A program made the translations under genes and the position numbers. A stretch of DNA of 64,000 nt from Agathobaculum butyriciproducens (GTDB lineage Bacteria > Bacillota > Clostridia > Oscillospirales > Butyricicoccaceae), in contig QEKJ01000004.1 in NCBI GenBank assembly GCA_003096535.1, positions 124,001 through 188,000 of the forward strand, given 5' to 3'. The notes under the pieces are model-generated. The model made no database searches. It worked only from the letters and a program-made list of their open reading frames with translations, and was not told where the DNA came from. Positions within the stretch are counted from its first letter, which is position 1. Each line of letters starts with the position of its first letter. Shown here in pieces: positions 7,806 to 16,450 of this stretch.

Positions 7806-9719
7806 TCACATCTGTTCGACGGCTTCCTCGGTCAGCAGCCGCAGCAGGTCTCCCGGCGGCAGAGGACGGGAGAAATAATAGCCCTGAATCATGTCCACGT
7901 TCCAGCTCCGCAGCAGCTCCATCTCCTCCTGCGTCTCCACACCCTCCGCAATGATGCGGTAGCCGAGACGGCAGAAGGCGGATACGATGCTCTGGTAGAA
8001 GAGCGCGGCGTTTTTGTCCGTGCAGATGTGGAACAGCAGCGAACGGTCGAGCTTGATGACCGAGAACGGCAGCTGCATGACCGTATTCAGGTTGGCGTAG
8101 CCCGAGCCGAAATCGTCCAGGCACAGGCCGATGCCGACCGCCTGAAAACTCTCCGCCACCCGGGTCAGGCTCGCGGAGTACTCGGTCGCAACCGTTTCGG
8201 TAATCTCAAACTGGAAGCAGGAGTACGGCAGACCGTATTCGTCCAGAATGCGGATCAAGTGGTTTCCGCCATCGCTGTGAATAAGATCGAGCGGCGAAAG
8301 ATTGATCTTGACGTTCGCAATGCTCGCGCGAAGCGCCGGGTTTTCGCGCAGAAAACGGCAGACGCGCCGCAGCTGAAGCTCGGTGATCTGGCTGATAAGG
8401 CGGTTCTTCTCCGCAAGGCGGATAAAAATATCCGGTGAAATCCAGCCAAGCGTGGGATGCCGCAGGCGGCTGAGCGCCTCAAGGGTGACAAAGCGCTGCT
8501 GATGCAGCGAATAGACCGGCTGATAATAGACCTCGAACAGATCCTCGTCGATCGCGCGGTGCAGGAACTGCTCGACCTGCTTGTTGTAGTAAAAGCTGTC
8601 CCGGTTCTTGCGGTCGTTCTGGATGACCTCAGTCCCGCCGCTGCGTGCTGCGAGAGATTCGAGATATTCCGCATAATCCAGCACAAGACCGCCCGTTCCC
8701 AGCTTTTCCGCGCCCACCACGCCGCACAGGATGACCGGCGAGGGAGCGGCCTGCGCGTCGTCCGGCTGCGTGTGGAACACCTGCCGCAGGCTCGTCAGGC
8801 AGGTTTCGTACTCGCGCAGCGAGAACGTCAGCAGCAGAAACCGCTTACCTGTCACGCGGAACACGTTCCTGCCCGCGATCTCCTGCATGTGCTCGGCCGC
8901 GCGGCGCAGAAATTCGTCGCCGCTCTGCACGCCCGAGACTTTGTTCATGTGGTCAAGCTGGTAGGCGTAGACCGTGATGATGTGAAAGGCCTTATGCGCG
9001 TCGGTCAGCTCGTTCATGCGGCGCAGCAGATACTGCTTGTCATTCAGTCCGGTCAGGCTGTCCATGCACGCGCAGGGATTGTTGATGGTCAGATACATTG
9101 CGAGAATGCTGAGCGAAAGGCCGAAGCCGGTCGTCAGCACCGCGGGATTGGCGGCCTGCGCGGCGATGCCGAAGGCGGCGAGCAAAAAGACCGTAAGCAG
9201 CGCCGTCAGATTGCGGCGGCTGACCGCATCCCGGTGCACCGCGACAAAAATCGCTGCCGCCGCGATGTGCAGCAGGGCGCTGATATACAGCAGCAGATAC
9301 CACGGACCGTGGCAGTAACCGGTGCTGTCGAAATAGAACAGCTTTTCGGTGAAGGGGTTGGTCAGAATGATAAAGACCAGAGCGATAGTCGGAATGCCCA
9401 TGCGCAGCACGGTTCCGGTGGAGATCACGCGGCTCGAGCACAGTGTACAGACATAGTACAGCAGCATGAGCGGCAGAATCGCCTGAAACAGATAGAACAC
9501 GGTGTTCGAGAGCATGCGGCCGACGCCGAAGCTGTACGGAGCGTACAGAATGAAGCATGTACTGACCAGCTCAGCGAGAACGTCCAGACTGACGACAGTC
9601 AGCAGGCGGCGGAACATGAGGCTGTTCCGGTCATCCATCTGCCGCTGATGAGAATACTGCCACAGAACAACCAGCAGCACCGCCATCCCGGCGATCAGAT
9701 AATGTAGATTGGTTGTCAT
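7806..9719 (-). CDS. membrane GGDEF(degenerate)-EAL c-di-GMP phosphodiesterase
   Basis: The protein has 637 residues. About seven membrane helices occupy residues 1-220. A GGDEF-like domain follows (about 225-370; DSLTGLNDKQYLL) whose signature is RVTGKRF, so it cannot be an active cyclase. A complete EAL domain (about 390-637) has EALSRLRHP, INLSP, EITET, DDFGSGYAN, KLDRS and EGVETQEE, all the usual metal and substrate positions. The protein should hydrolyse c-di-GMP and may use the degenerate GGDEF for GTP-dependent control, as known for CC3396-type enzymes. Its start overlaps the preceding gene by 4 bases (ATGA), making it the last gene of a three-gene c-di-GMP operon. Confidence 0.93.
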   Translation of the reverse strand: MTTNLHYLIAGMAVLLVVLWQYSHQRQMDDRNSLMFRRLLTVVSLDVLAELVSTCFILYAPYSFGVGRMLSNTVFYLFQAILPLMLLYYVCTLCSSRVISTGTVLRMGIPTIALVFIILTNPFTEKLFYFDSTGYCHGPWYLLLYISALLHIAAAAIFVAVHRDAVSRRNLTALLTVFLLAAFGIAAQAANPAVLTTGFGLSLSILAMYLTINNPCACMDSLTGLNDKQYLLRRMNELTDAHKAFHIITVYAYQLDHMNKVSGVQSGDEFLRRAAEHMQEIAGRNVFRVTGKRFLLLTFSLREYETCLTSLRQVFHTQPDDAQAAPSPVILCGVVGAEKLGTGGLVLDYAEYLESLAARSGGTEVIQNDRKNRDSFYYNKQVEQFLHRAIDEDLFEVYYQPVYSLHQQRFVTLEALSRLRHPTLGWISPDIFIRLAEKNRLISQITELQLRRVCRFLRENPALRASIANVKINLSPLDLIHSDGGNHLIRILDEYGLPYSCFQFEITETVATEYSASLTRVAESFQAVGIGLCLDDFGSGYANLNTVMQLPFSVIKLDRSLLFHICTDKNAALFYQSIVSAFCRLGYRIIAEGVETQEEMELLRSWNVDMIQGYYFSRPLPPGDLLRLLTEEAVEQM

Positions 9720-11395
9720 TCCGTGTCCCCTCCCAGTTTGGTTTCATTTCTCTTCAAATAGGCGTCCGCCTCCGCCTTCCATGCGCTGATGCTGCGCGAT
9801 TTTCCGTCCTCGTCGCACAGGCGGCTGAAGCCGTAGGTCATCGTGATGCGGGCGCGTGGCGCACAGGTGCGGTTGTACCGCGCGACAATCGCGCTGAACT
9901 GCCGGTGCAGCTGCCCCGAATTTGCCCTTGGCTCGGGACGGATGAGGGCGAACTCGTTTCCGCCGGTGCGGAAGCACGATACGCTTTCGCCTCCGTCCTC
10001 GCACGCGCGGCAGAAGTCTGCAACGCACCGTGCGGCGGCGATGACCGCCTCATCCCCTGCCTGAAGGCCGAGGCGGTCGTTGCGCTCGTTCAGGCCCTCC
10101 AGCCGGATATAGGTCAGCACCGCATCGCGGCATCCGACCTCGCCGGTGCGGATGCGCTCCATGTATTCCTCAAACGCGCGGCGATTCGGCAGACCGGTCA
10201 TACGATCCTCGCGCTGCATCTGATGGCTGATGCGGTGCTCCATGTGAAAGCGCATATCCTCGGTCGCCTGTCCGAGTAGCTCACGGAAGAGCAGGATGAT
10301 GAACAGCAGCACGCCAAACTGGAATATTGCATCGTACCAGTAGATGTGCAGCAGGCCGTACAGGACGAGCGCTGCCACGCCGAACACGCCCAGTGCGGCG
10401 AACGCCGCAATACGCAGCCGGAGCTGCTGCGAAGGCTGCTCGCGGTACGACCGAAGCAGCACGGTCAGCATCGCTGCGACGCCTGCCGCCAGAAGCAGGT
10501 GCGTCAGCGGCAGCATATCAATAAACCGGATGTCGAAAAGCCGGTACGCCGCGCCCTGTGCGAGCGCGTTGGCGCAGAACAGTGCAATGCATACATCGGG
10601 AACGAGCCGCCGTCTGCCGCTTATCGTGTTGCGGACAAAATGCACCATCGGAATAGACATCAGCATAAAGGCGTAAAAGGAAACGACGCTTCCGGCGGCA
10701 GTATCCCGTCCGTAAATCTGATACAGAGCGGAATCGGTCAGGCACCACAGGCTGCACAGCAGCAGAAAGACCGCCACATCGAGGAAGCGGCGCTCACGGA
10801 TGCCGCCGCTGCTCATGTAGCAGAAGATCAGCAGCGCCAGCACAGCGAGGATGACCATGGCGAGCATCATGACCAGGGAAAACAGTGAGGTCTGGATATG
10901 GTGGCCGGTGATGCTCCGCACCGAGCCGAGCAGAGGCGCGTCAAACCTGCCGGTCCGGTCGGAAAGCTGCGTAAAGGTCAGGCTGAGCGTCTGTCCGCCG
11001 ATATTGTCCGGAAGCTCCGCATCCGCCCACAGGCGACCCTTCATCTGCGTGTTTTTCGGAAAAGCGTTGTCCTCGTAGCGATAGAGCAGCGTTTCGCCCG
11101 CACGGATCTCGATGCCGTATTCCACGCCGCGCGCGCTCAGCATCTTTCCGGCATCGCGGGCGATCAGCGTGTCGTTATACAGGGTAAGCGTCTGCCCCGG
11201 CTCAGCCGGAAGCGTGACGGGGAGCGTAATCTCGCGCCGCACGCCGTCCGTCAGCTGATACCAGCCGGTATTAAGGGGGGAAAGCACCCTGTCCGGATCG
11301 TGCTGATGCAGTCCGGCAATGAGGAACGCCAGCATTGCCACGGTCAGCAGCAGGGCGGCCGTCTCTGCGGTGCACCGCAGGGTTTTGTGTTTCAT
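9716..11395 (-). CDS. 7TM membrane protein with variant GGDEF (GGNEF) domain
   Basis: The protein has 559 residues. A membrane segment (about 12-30), an extracytoplasmic beta-rich domain (about 35-170) and about seven membrane helices (175-385) resemble the 7TMR-DISM receptor layout. The C-terminal GGDEF domain starts at MTGLPNRRAFEEYM, and its signature reads FRTGGNEFALIRPE. The Asp/Glu that binds metal is Asn here, so cyclase activity is doubtful. The gene overlaps both neighbours by ATGA. It could act as a ligand-sensing partner of the active cyclase upstream and the phosphodiesterase downstream; that role is inference. Confidence 0.88.
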   Translation of the reverse strand: MKHKTLRCTAETAALLLTVAMLAFLIAGLHQHDPDRVLSPLNTGWYQLTDGVRREITLPVTLPAEPGQTLTLYNDTLIARDAGKMLSARGVEYGIEIRAGETLLYRYEDNAFPKNTQMKGRLWADAELPDNIGGQTLSLTFTQLSDRTGRFDAPLLGSVRSITGHHIQTSLFSLVMMLAMVILAVLALLIFCYMSSGGIRERRFLDVAVFLLLCSLWCLTDSALYQIYGRDTAAGSVVSFYAFMLMSIPMVHFVRNTISGRRRLVPDVCIALFCANALAQGAAYRLFDIRFIDMLPLTHLLLAAGVAAMLTVLLRSYREQPSQQLRLRIAAFAALGVFGVAALVLYGLLHIYWYDAIFQFGVLLFIILLFRELLGQATEDMRFHMEHRISHQMQREDRMTGLPNRRAFEEYMERIRTGEVGCRDAVLTYIRLEGLNERNDRLGLQAGDEAVIAAARCVADFCRACEDGGESVSCFRTGGNEFALIRPEPRANSGQLHRQFSAIVARYNRTCAPRARITMTYGFSRLCDEDGKSRSISAWKAEADAYLKRNETKLGGDTE

Positions 11396-13266
11396 GACTG
11401 TTCCTCCGTCCGGTCGTCTTCGTGATGGTGCTGCTTTTCCGCGTACATACGGCTGTCCGCCGTGATGCGCACCTGCGAAGCGTCACCGTCCTCCGGATAG
11501 CAGGCGCAGCCGCAGCTGACGCCGACCGAAAGCACTTTTTCTTCGATAACGATAGGCGCAGAGAGCATGGTCTGGATGCGCTCGGTCATGCGGCTGCGCT
11601 GCTTCTCGTCCATATCGGCGCTGACGATGAGCGCGAACTCATCGCCGCCGATGCGGAAGGCGTAGTCCCGGCTGCGGATGCAGCGCAGCAGCCGCGCGCT
11701 GATCTCCTTGAGCAGCCGGTCGCCCATGGCGTGACCGTAGGTATCGTTTACCGGCTTAAAGCGGTCGAGATCGAGGTAATACAGCACGAACGGCAGCTTT
11801 TTCGCCTCACAGATGTTCAGGACCCTGCTGAAATAGCGCTCGTTGAACAGGCCGGTCAGGCTGTCCGTGTTTGCCATGTTTTCCAGCTCGACCTTCTGTC
11901 CGATATCCTGCACAACCTGCATGACCACGGCGACCGTGCCGTCCGCATGCCACTCGACCGGGAGGACGGTCAGCACCATATAGGCGTTTTCCGTCCGGCT
12001 GCAATACTCGATTTTGAGATTGTCGTCCGGTTTCCGGAGCACGCTGCGCAGATAGTCCGGCGTAAGCAGCCGCGAGAGCTTGGCGTTTTCCGTTTCGGTC
12101 AGCGCGACATAGCGTTTAGAAATGATTTCGACCATTTCCGAATACTGTCCGGAGGTCGGATAGAGCGGCTCACTGCTCCGCAGCTCATGATAGCGGTAGC
12201 GTCCGGTATCCAGATTGACGACCATATAGCGATCGACGATGCGGCTCATGCTTTGCAGGAAACGGTCGCTCTTCATCTTTTCGCGCTCGAGGTTCAGCCG
12301 CTCCTCCTCCTCGCGCCGCAGGCGCAGCTGGTCCTCCATGCCCAGCGCCAGCACCACGATGATGACGGCGAAGATGCAGAGCGCGCCGAGCGCGATGATC
12401 GTAGACTGCTGCACGCTGAGCATCGCGCCGTCCACCTCATCCGTCTGGATGACGCCGACGAGCGACCAGTCCGAAAACGCGGTCGGAATCGCGACCAGAT
12501 AGTTTCTCACCCCATCGCAGGTAAACTGCGCGCTTCCGCTCTTGCCGAGCTGGATACAGTCCCTGATATCATCCATGCTGCCATATTTCCAGTCAACATG
12601 GTCGGACAGGTCGTACAGGTTGGTCATTCCCTCGCACAGCTCGGTCTGCGGCTCAAGCTCCAGCACGATATCGCCGTTCGAGCGCACCACATAGCAGTCG
12701 CTCTGTCCGCCGTACATACTGCCGTCAACCAGATCATCGACCACGTCCGTGTCATAGCTGACCGCGATACCGGTGTAGGTCACGCCGTCCAGCGTCAGAC
12801 TGCGGCTCATCGGCATCGCAAACGCGATCTTCGGCACACCGTAGGTTGCCGTATAGGTGGAGACGATTGGCTCGCCCTTGCTGTACATCTCCTGAAAAAC
12901 GCCGTCGATGCTGTCGGCGCTGCCCTTTCGCCCATCTACCGTTAGATACTGCGTGCTCTCGTTGAACAGATAGAAGTCGCTGTAATGCCACAACAGCTTG
13001 TTGTTCTGCGCATCCGACCAGATGCTGTCAATATCCGCATCCTCCTGCATATTCTTCATCAGGCTGTCCCACTGGCTCAGCACGACCCAGTTTCGCTGCA
13101 CGAACAGCGTGAAGGTCTTGGAGATTTGCGCATAGCTTTCAAGCAGATGATTCGAGCTTTCCTCATAGATCTGCATTCCGATGTAGTTGCTGTAAACGCC
13201 AATGCCTGCCGCGAACACTATGGCGAGAAGTGCGGTCAGCAGAGCAATGCTTGATCGCTTTTTCAT
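11392..13266 (-). CDS. Cache-type membrane diguanylate cyclase
   Basis: The protein has 624 residues. The order is a membrane segment (about 7-27), a large extracytoplasmic double-Cache-like domain (30-280), a second membrane segment (about 285-308), a PAS-like linker (about 335-450) and a GGDEF domain (about 460-615) with DSLTGLFNERYF, DLDRFKPVND and an intact RIGGDEFALI. It should make c-di-GMP from GTP in response to an external ligand. The start has AAGGAGGGG seven bases upstream. As first gene of the ATGA-linked three-gene operon it is the only one of the three with an orthodox cyclase signature. Confidence 0.93.
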   Translation of the reverse strand: MKKRSSIALLTALLAIVFAAGIGVYSNYIGMQIYEESSNHLLESYAQISKTFTLFVQRNWVVLSQWDSLMKNMQEDADIDSIWSDAQNNKLLWHYSDFYLFNESTQYLTVDGRKGSADSIDGVFQEMYSKGEPIVSTYTATYGVPKIAFAMPMSRSLTLDGVTYTGIAVSYDTDVVDDLVDGSMYGGQSDCYVVRSNGDIVLELEPQTELCEGMTNLYDLSDHVDWKYGSMDDIRDCIQLGKSGSAQFTCDGVRNYLVAIPTAFSDWSLVGVIQTDEVDGAMLSVQQSTIIALGALCIFAVIIVVLALGMEDQLRLRREEEERLNLEREKMKSDRFLQSMSRIVDRYMVVNLDTGRYRYHELRSSEPLYPTSGQYSEMVEIISKRYVALTETENAKLSRLLTPDYLRSVLRKPDDNLKIEYCSRTENAYMVLTVLPVEWHADGTVAVVMQVVQDIGQKVELENMANTDSLTGLFNERYFSRVLNICEAKKLPFVLYYLDLDRFKPVNDTYGHAMGDRLLKEISARLLRCIRSRDYAFRIGGDEFALIVSADMDEKQRSRMTERIQTMLSAPIVIEEKVLSVGVSCGCACYPEDGDASQVRITADSRMYAEKQHHHEDDRTEEQS

Positions 13267-13428
13267 GTTCTGCCCCTCCTTCGGTGAAATTTATTCATTC
13301 CATTTCCTATACCACAATTATACTATTTCCCGACCCAAAAAGAAAGCGAAGATTGCGGTGCAGCGGCATTTATTTCCCTGTTTTATCACCTTTTTATCCT
13401 TTACCGCGCTGCGGCCTCTGCATATCCG

Positions 13429-13476
13429 AAAAACCCGGAGTACCGTCAGCCGTTTTCGGCCAGTACTCCGGGTTTT
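13429..13476. terminator. bidirectional terminator downstream of the second hybrid kinase
   Basis: A 12-bp stem (AACCCGGAGTAC/GTACTCCGGGTT) with A-rich and T-rich flanks lies 20 bases after the kinase stop, read leftward. It separates this operon from the c-di-GMP operon. Confidence 0.85.
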
Positions 13477-13495
13477 GTATATCCACATGGCGCGG

Positions 13496-16444
13496 TCAGT
13501 GTATAATGTCCTTCAGGGCGTCGATCAGCTCCTCAATCACGATCGGCTTGGACAAAAAGCCGTTCATGCCGCAGTCAAACGCCCGCTTTCGCTCCTCCTC
13601 GAACACGTTAGCCGTCATGGCAACGATCGGGACGGCGGCGCGCACCGGGTCCTCCAGCGCACGGATGCGCTGGGTGGCGGTGCAGCCGTCCATAACCGGC
13701 ATCTGCACATCCATCAGCACCAGATCATAGCGGCCCGGGTCCGAGGTGCAGATCTTTTCCACCGCGACCGCGCCGTTCTCGGCGGTATCGACCAGAAAAC
13801 CGTACTCGTGCAGGATTGCAACCGCGATCTCACGGTTCAGCTCGTTATCCTCGACCAGCAGGATATGCCGTCCGCGGAAGTCGGCGTTTTTCCCGGGCAG
13901 GATGTCCTGCGCCTCCGTCTGCGTATGTCCGATGGCTGTCAGCAGGGTGTCGCGCAGGTCGGACAGGAACATCGGCTTGGAGCAGAACGCCGTCACGCCC
14001 GCCGCCTTCGCCTCCCCTTCGATATCCGACCAGTCGTAGGCAGTCAGGATGATAATAGGAGTATCGTCGTTCAGGCTGCGAATCTGGCGTGTGACCTCGA
14101 TGCCGTTCATGTCCGGCAGCCGCCAGTCGATGATATAGGCGCGGCAGGGGTCGCCCAGCTCGATGGACTGCCGTGCACGCAGCACAGCCTCCCGGCCGGA
14201 AAGCGTCCACTCCGCACGCATTCCCACACGGGTCAGCAGCTTTGCCACGCTGTCGCAGGTGTTGAAATCGTCGTCCACCACCAGCGCCTTGAGGCCGGCA
14301 AGCTCCGCAATCTTTTCCTCGCGGCGGGTTCCGGTCTGCACGCGCAGCGGCAGGCAGATGATAAACTCGGTGCCCCGGTTCTTCTCGGTCTGCACCTTGA
14401 TCGTGCCGCCCATCATCTCAACGATGTTCCGGGTGATGGCCATGCCGAGGCCGGTTCCCTGTATCCGGCTGACCGTGGAGGTACGCTCGCGTTCAAACGG
14501 CTCGAAGATCTTCTGCGCGAACTCCGGACTCATGCCGATGCCGTTGTCGCGGACGCGGAACTCGTACTGTGCACAGTCGCGCACGGTTCCGGCAAACTGC
14601 CGGACACGCACGGAAACCGTGCCGCCCGCCGGCGTGAACTTGATGGCGTTGGACAGCAGGTTGAGCAGGATCTGCCCCATGCGCGTCCGGTCGCAGTAGA
14701 CGTCCTCGTCGGTAACGTCAAGCGCATCCATATAAAGCTCGAGCTGCTTGGCGTGTATCTGTCCGCTGACGATGGTCTTGATATCGTGCAGCATCTCGGG
14801 GAGGTTGACCTCGGTTTCCTCCAGCTGGAGCTTGCCGCTCTCAATGCGGCTCATATCCAGAATATCGTTGATGAGCGCGAGCAGGTGGCGGCTCGAGGAG
14901 AGGGTTTTGGTCAGATAGTCCTTCACCCGTTTCTGATTATCGATATTGCTGACCGCAAGGGTGGTAAAGCCGATGATCGCATTCATCGGTGTGCGAATAT
15001 CGTGCGACATATTGGACAGGAAGGTGCTCTTGGCGCGGCTGGCGGCTTCGGCGGCCGCAACCGCCTCGGAAAGCGCCTGATTGATCTTCCGGTCAGCCGT
15101 GCGGTCGGACATCACGAGGATGTACTTGGTCCGGCCTGCGACCTCGCTGCCCATGGCGACGATGTGGAACCAGCGGCGCTCACCGTTCTGCTGATGGGCA
15201 AAATCGGCGTTCCATTCGCACTGCTCGCCGCACTGAATCCCCGCGAAGAAGTTCTTATCGTGGTCGGGAGAATCCTTCGGGTGCAGCGCCCGCAGTGCTC
15301 GGATGTCCTGCTGCACCTGCTCGAGCGGCACGCCCAGCAGCCGCTCGATGTTCGGGCTGACATAGTCCACGCGGGAGGTTTCGGCGTCCATCATGAGGAA
15401 AACGTCATCCACGTTGCGTGAGAGCCGGGTGAACAGCTCATCCCGGTACAGAATCTCGGTATCTCTCCGACGCAGCGCGTCACGGCTTCTGTGCACGATG
15501 AGCGCGATAAGCAGCACCATAAGCAGGCACGCGATAACGACCACGATCTCGACCGTCCGGCGCCACAGCGTATCCATGCCGGCGTTAACAACGCTGACCG
15601 GAACGAGCCCGAGCATGATCCAGTCCTGGATACCCATGTTCTCGTAGACCAGATAATACCGGGTTCCCCGCAGTGTCAGCATCATACTGCCGTTCCTGCC
15701 CTGCGCGAAATCGTCGCTCAGCGCATCGAATTTTTTCTCGGACAGATTGGAGTTGCCGCGCAGCTCCGCGAGGAGGTTATAGACCGGGTCGTCGCTGTCG
15801 GCATTGCTGTCGAGCACAACACGCCCGTCCGAGTAGATGACATAGCTGTGGGCTGCGCCGTCGAAGGCGGAGCTGTCGATCGCGCTCAGCACTGTATCAT
15901 TATAGTAGGCGACCGCGATCGCATCGTAGTTGAAGCCGCGGTAGGTGCCTTTCGCCTCCGGGCAGACGAACACGAGCATCTGCGGCTTTCCGGGCAGCGC
16001 CGCGTTCACAACGACGTCCTCTCCGTCGGAAAGATGCGTGCCCAGCCCGGTCTGCGAGCCAAGGCTGCTCTTTTCGCCGTCCTGCGTCATGCAGCTGCCG
16101 TCCGAGGCGAGGAAGTAGAGAGCGGCGCAATCGATCTCCTTCTGCATCTTGTCCATGCCGGAGCGGATCTGCTCCTCGCTCGAGGCGATTTCCAGCAAAC
16201 CGCCCCACAGATGCAGGATCATCCGGTTGCGGCTGAACAGCTGGTTCAGCATATCGTCGGATTGATGCACAAGCTCGGACAGATGCGAGGTGCTCTCCTG
16301 ATAGACCGTCTGCGAAACGAACAGGACGTACCGGGCGCAGCTGCCGCCGATCAGCGCGAACAGAACGAGCAGGGCGGCAGCGGTGCTGCGCCAGCGCTGC
16401 GGGAGGCTGTATTTTGTTTTTCCTCCGCGTTTTTTGTCAGTCAT
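13496..16444 (-). CDS. hybrid histidine kinase with PAS and two receiver domains
   Basis: The protein has 982 residues. The order is a membrane segment (about 18-38), an extracytoplasmic Cache-like region (40-300), a second membrane segment (about 308-328), PAS (345-455), HisKA with SHDIRTPMNAIIGF, HATPase_c with LSNAIKFTP and GTGLGMAIT, a receiver with VVDDDFNTC and IIDWRLPD, and a second receiver with LVEDNELN and LMDVQMP. It lacks any Hpt or output domain. It begins 6 bases after the stop of a solute-binding lipoprotein, an arrangement repeated at 1.2-4.6 kb. The two kinases are paralogues by motif pattern, the receiver 1 segments sharing TPIIILTAYDW. Confidence 0.94.
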   Translation of the reverse strand: MTDKKRGGKTKYSLPQRWRSTAAALLVLFALIGGSCARYVLFVSQTVYQESTSHLSELVHQSDDMLNQLFSRNRMILHLWGGLLEIASSEEQIRSGMDKMQKEIDCAALYFLASDGSCMTQDGEKSSLGSQTGLGTHLSDGEDVVVNAALPGKPQMLVFVCPEAKGTYRGFNYDAIAVAYYNDTVLSAIDSSAFDGAAHSYVIYSDGRVVLDSNADSDDPVYNLLAELRGNSNLSEKKFDALSDDFAQGRNGSMMLTLRGTRYYLVYENMGIQDWIMLGLVPVSVVNAGMDTLWRRTVEIVVVIACLLMVLLIALIVHRSRDALRRRDTEILYRDELFTRLSRNVDDVFLMMDAETSRVDYVSPNIERLLGVPLEQVQQDIRALRALHPKDSPDHDKNFFAGIQCGEQCEWNADFAHQQNGERRWFHIVAMGSEVAGRTKYILVMSDRTADRKINQALSEAVAAAEAASRAKSTFLSNMSHDIRTPMNAIIGFTTLAVSNIDNQKRVKDYLTKTLSSSRHLLALINDILDMSRIESGKLQLEETEVNLPEMLHDIKTIVSGQIHAKQLELYMDALDVTDEDVYCDRTRMGQILLNLLSNAIKFTPAGGTVSVRVRQFAGTVRDCAQYEFRVRDNGIGMSPEFAQKIFEPFERERTSTVSRIQGTGLGMAITRNIVEMMGGTIKVQTEKNRGTEFIICLPLRVQTGTRREEKIAELAGLKALVVDDDFNTCDSVAKLLTRVGMRAEWTLSGREAVLRARQSIELGDPCRAYIIDWRLPDMNGIEVTRQIRSLNDDTPIIILTAYDWSDIEGEAKAAGVTAFCSKPMFLSDLRDTLLTAIGHTQTEAQDILPGKNADFRGRHILLVEDNELNREIAVAILHEYGFLVDTAENGAVAVEKICTSDPGRYDLVLMDVQMPVMDGCTATQRIRALEDPVRAAVPIVAMTANVFEEERKRAFDCGMNGFLSKPIVIEELIDALKDIIH

Positions 16445-16450
16445 TCCTGT

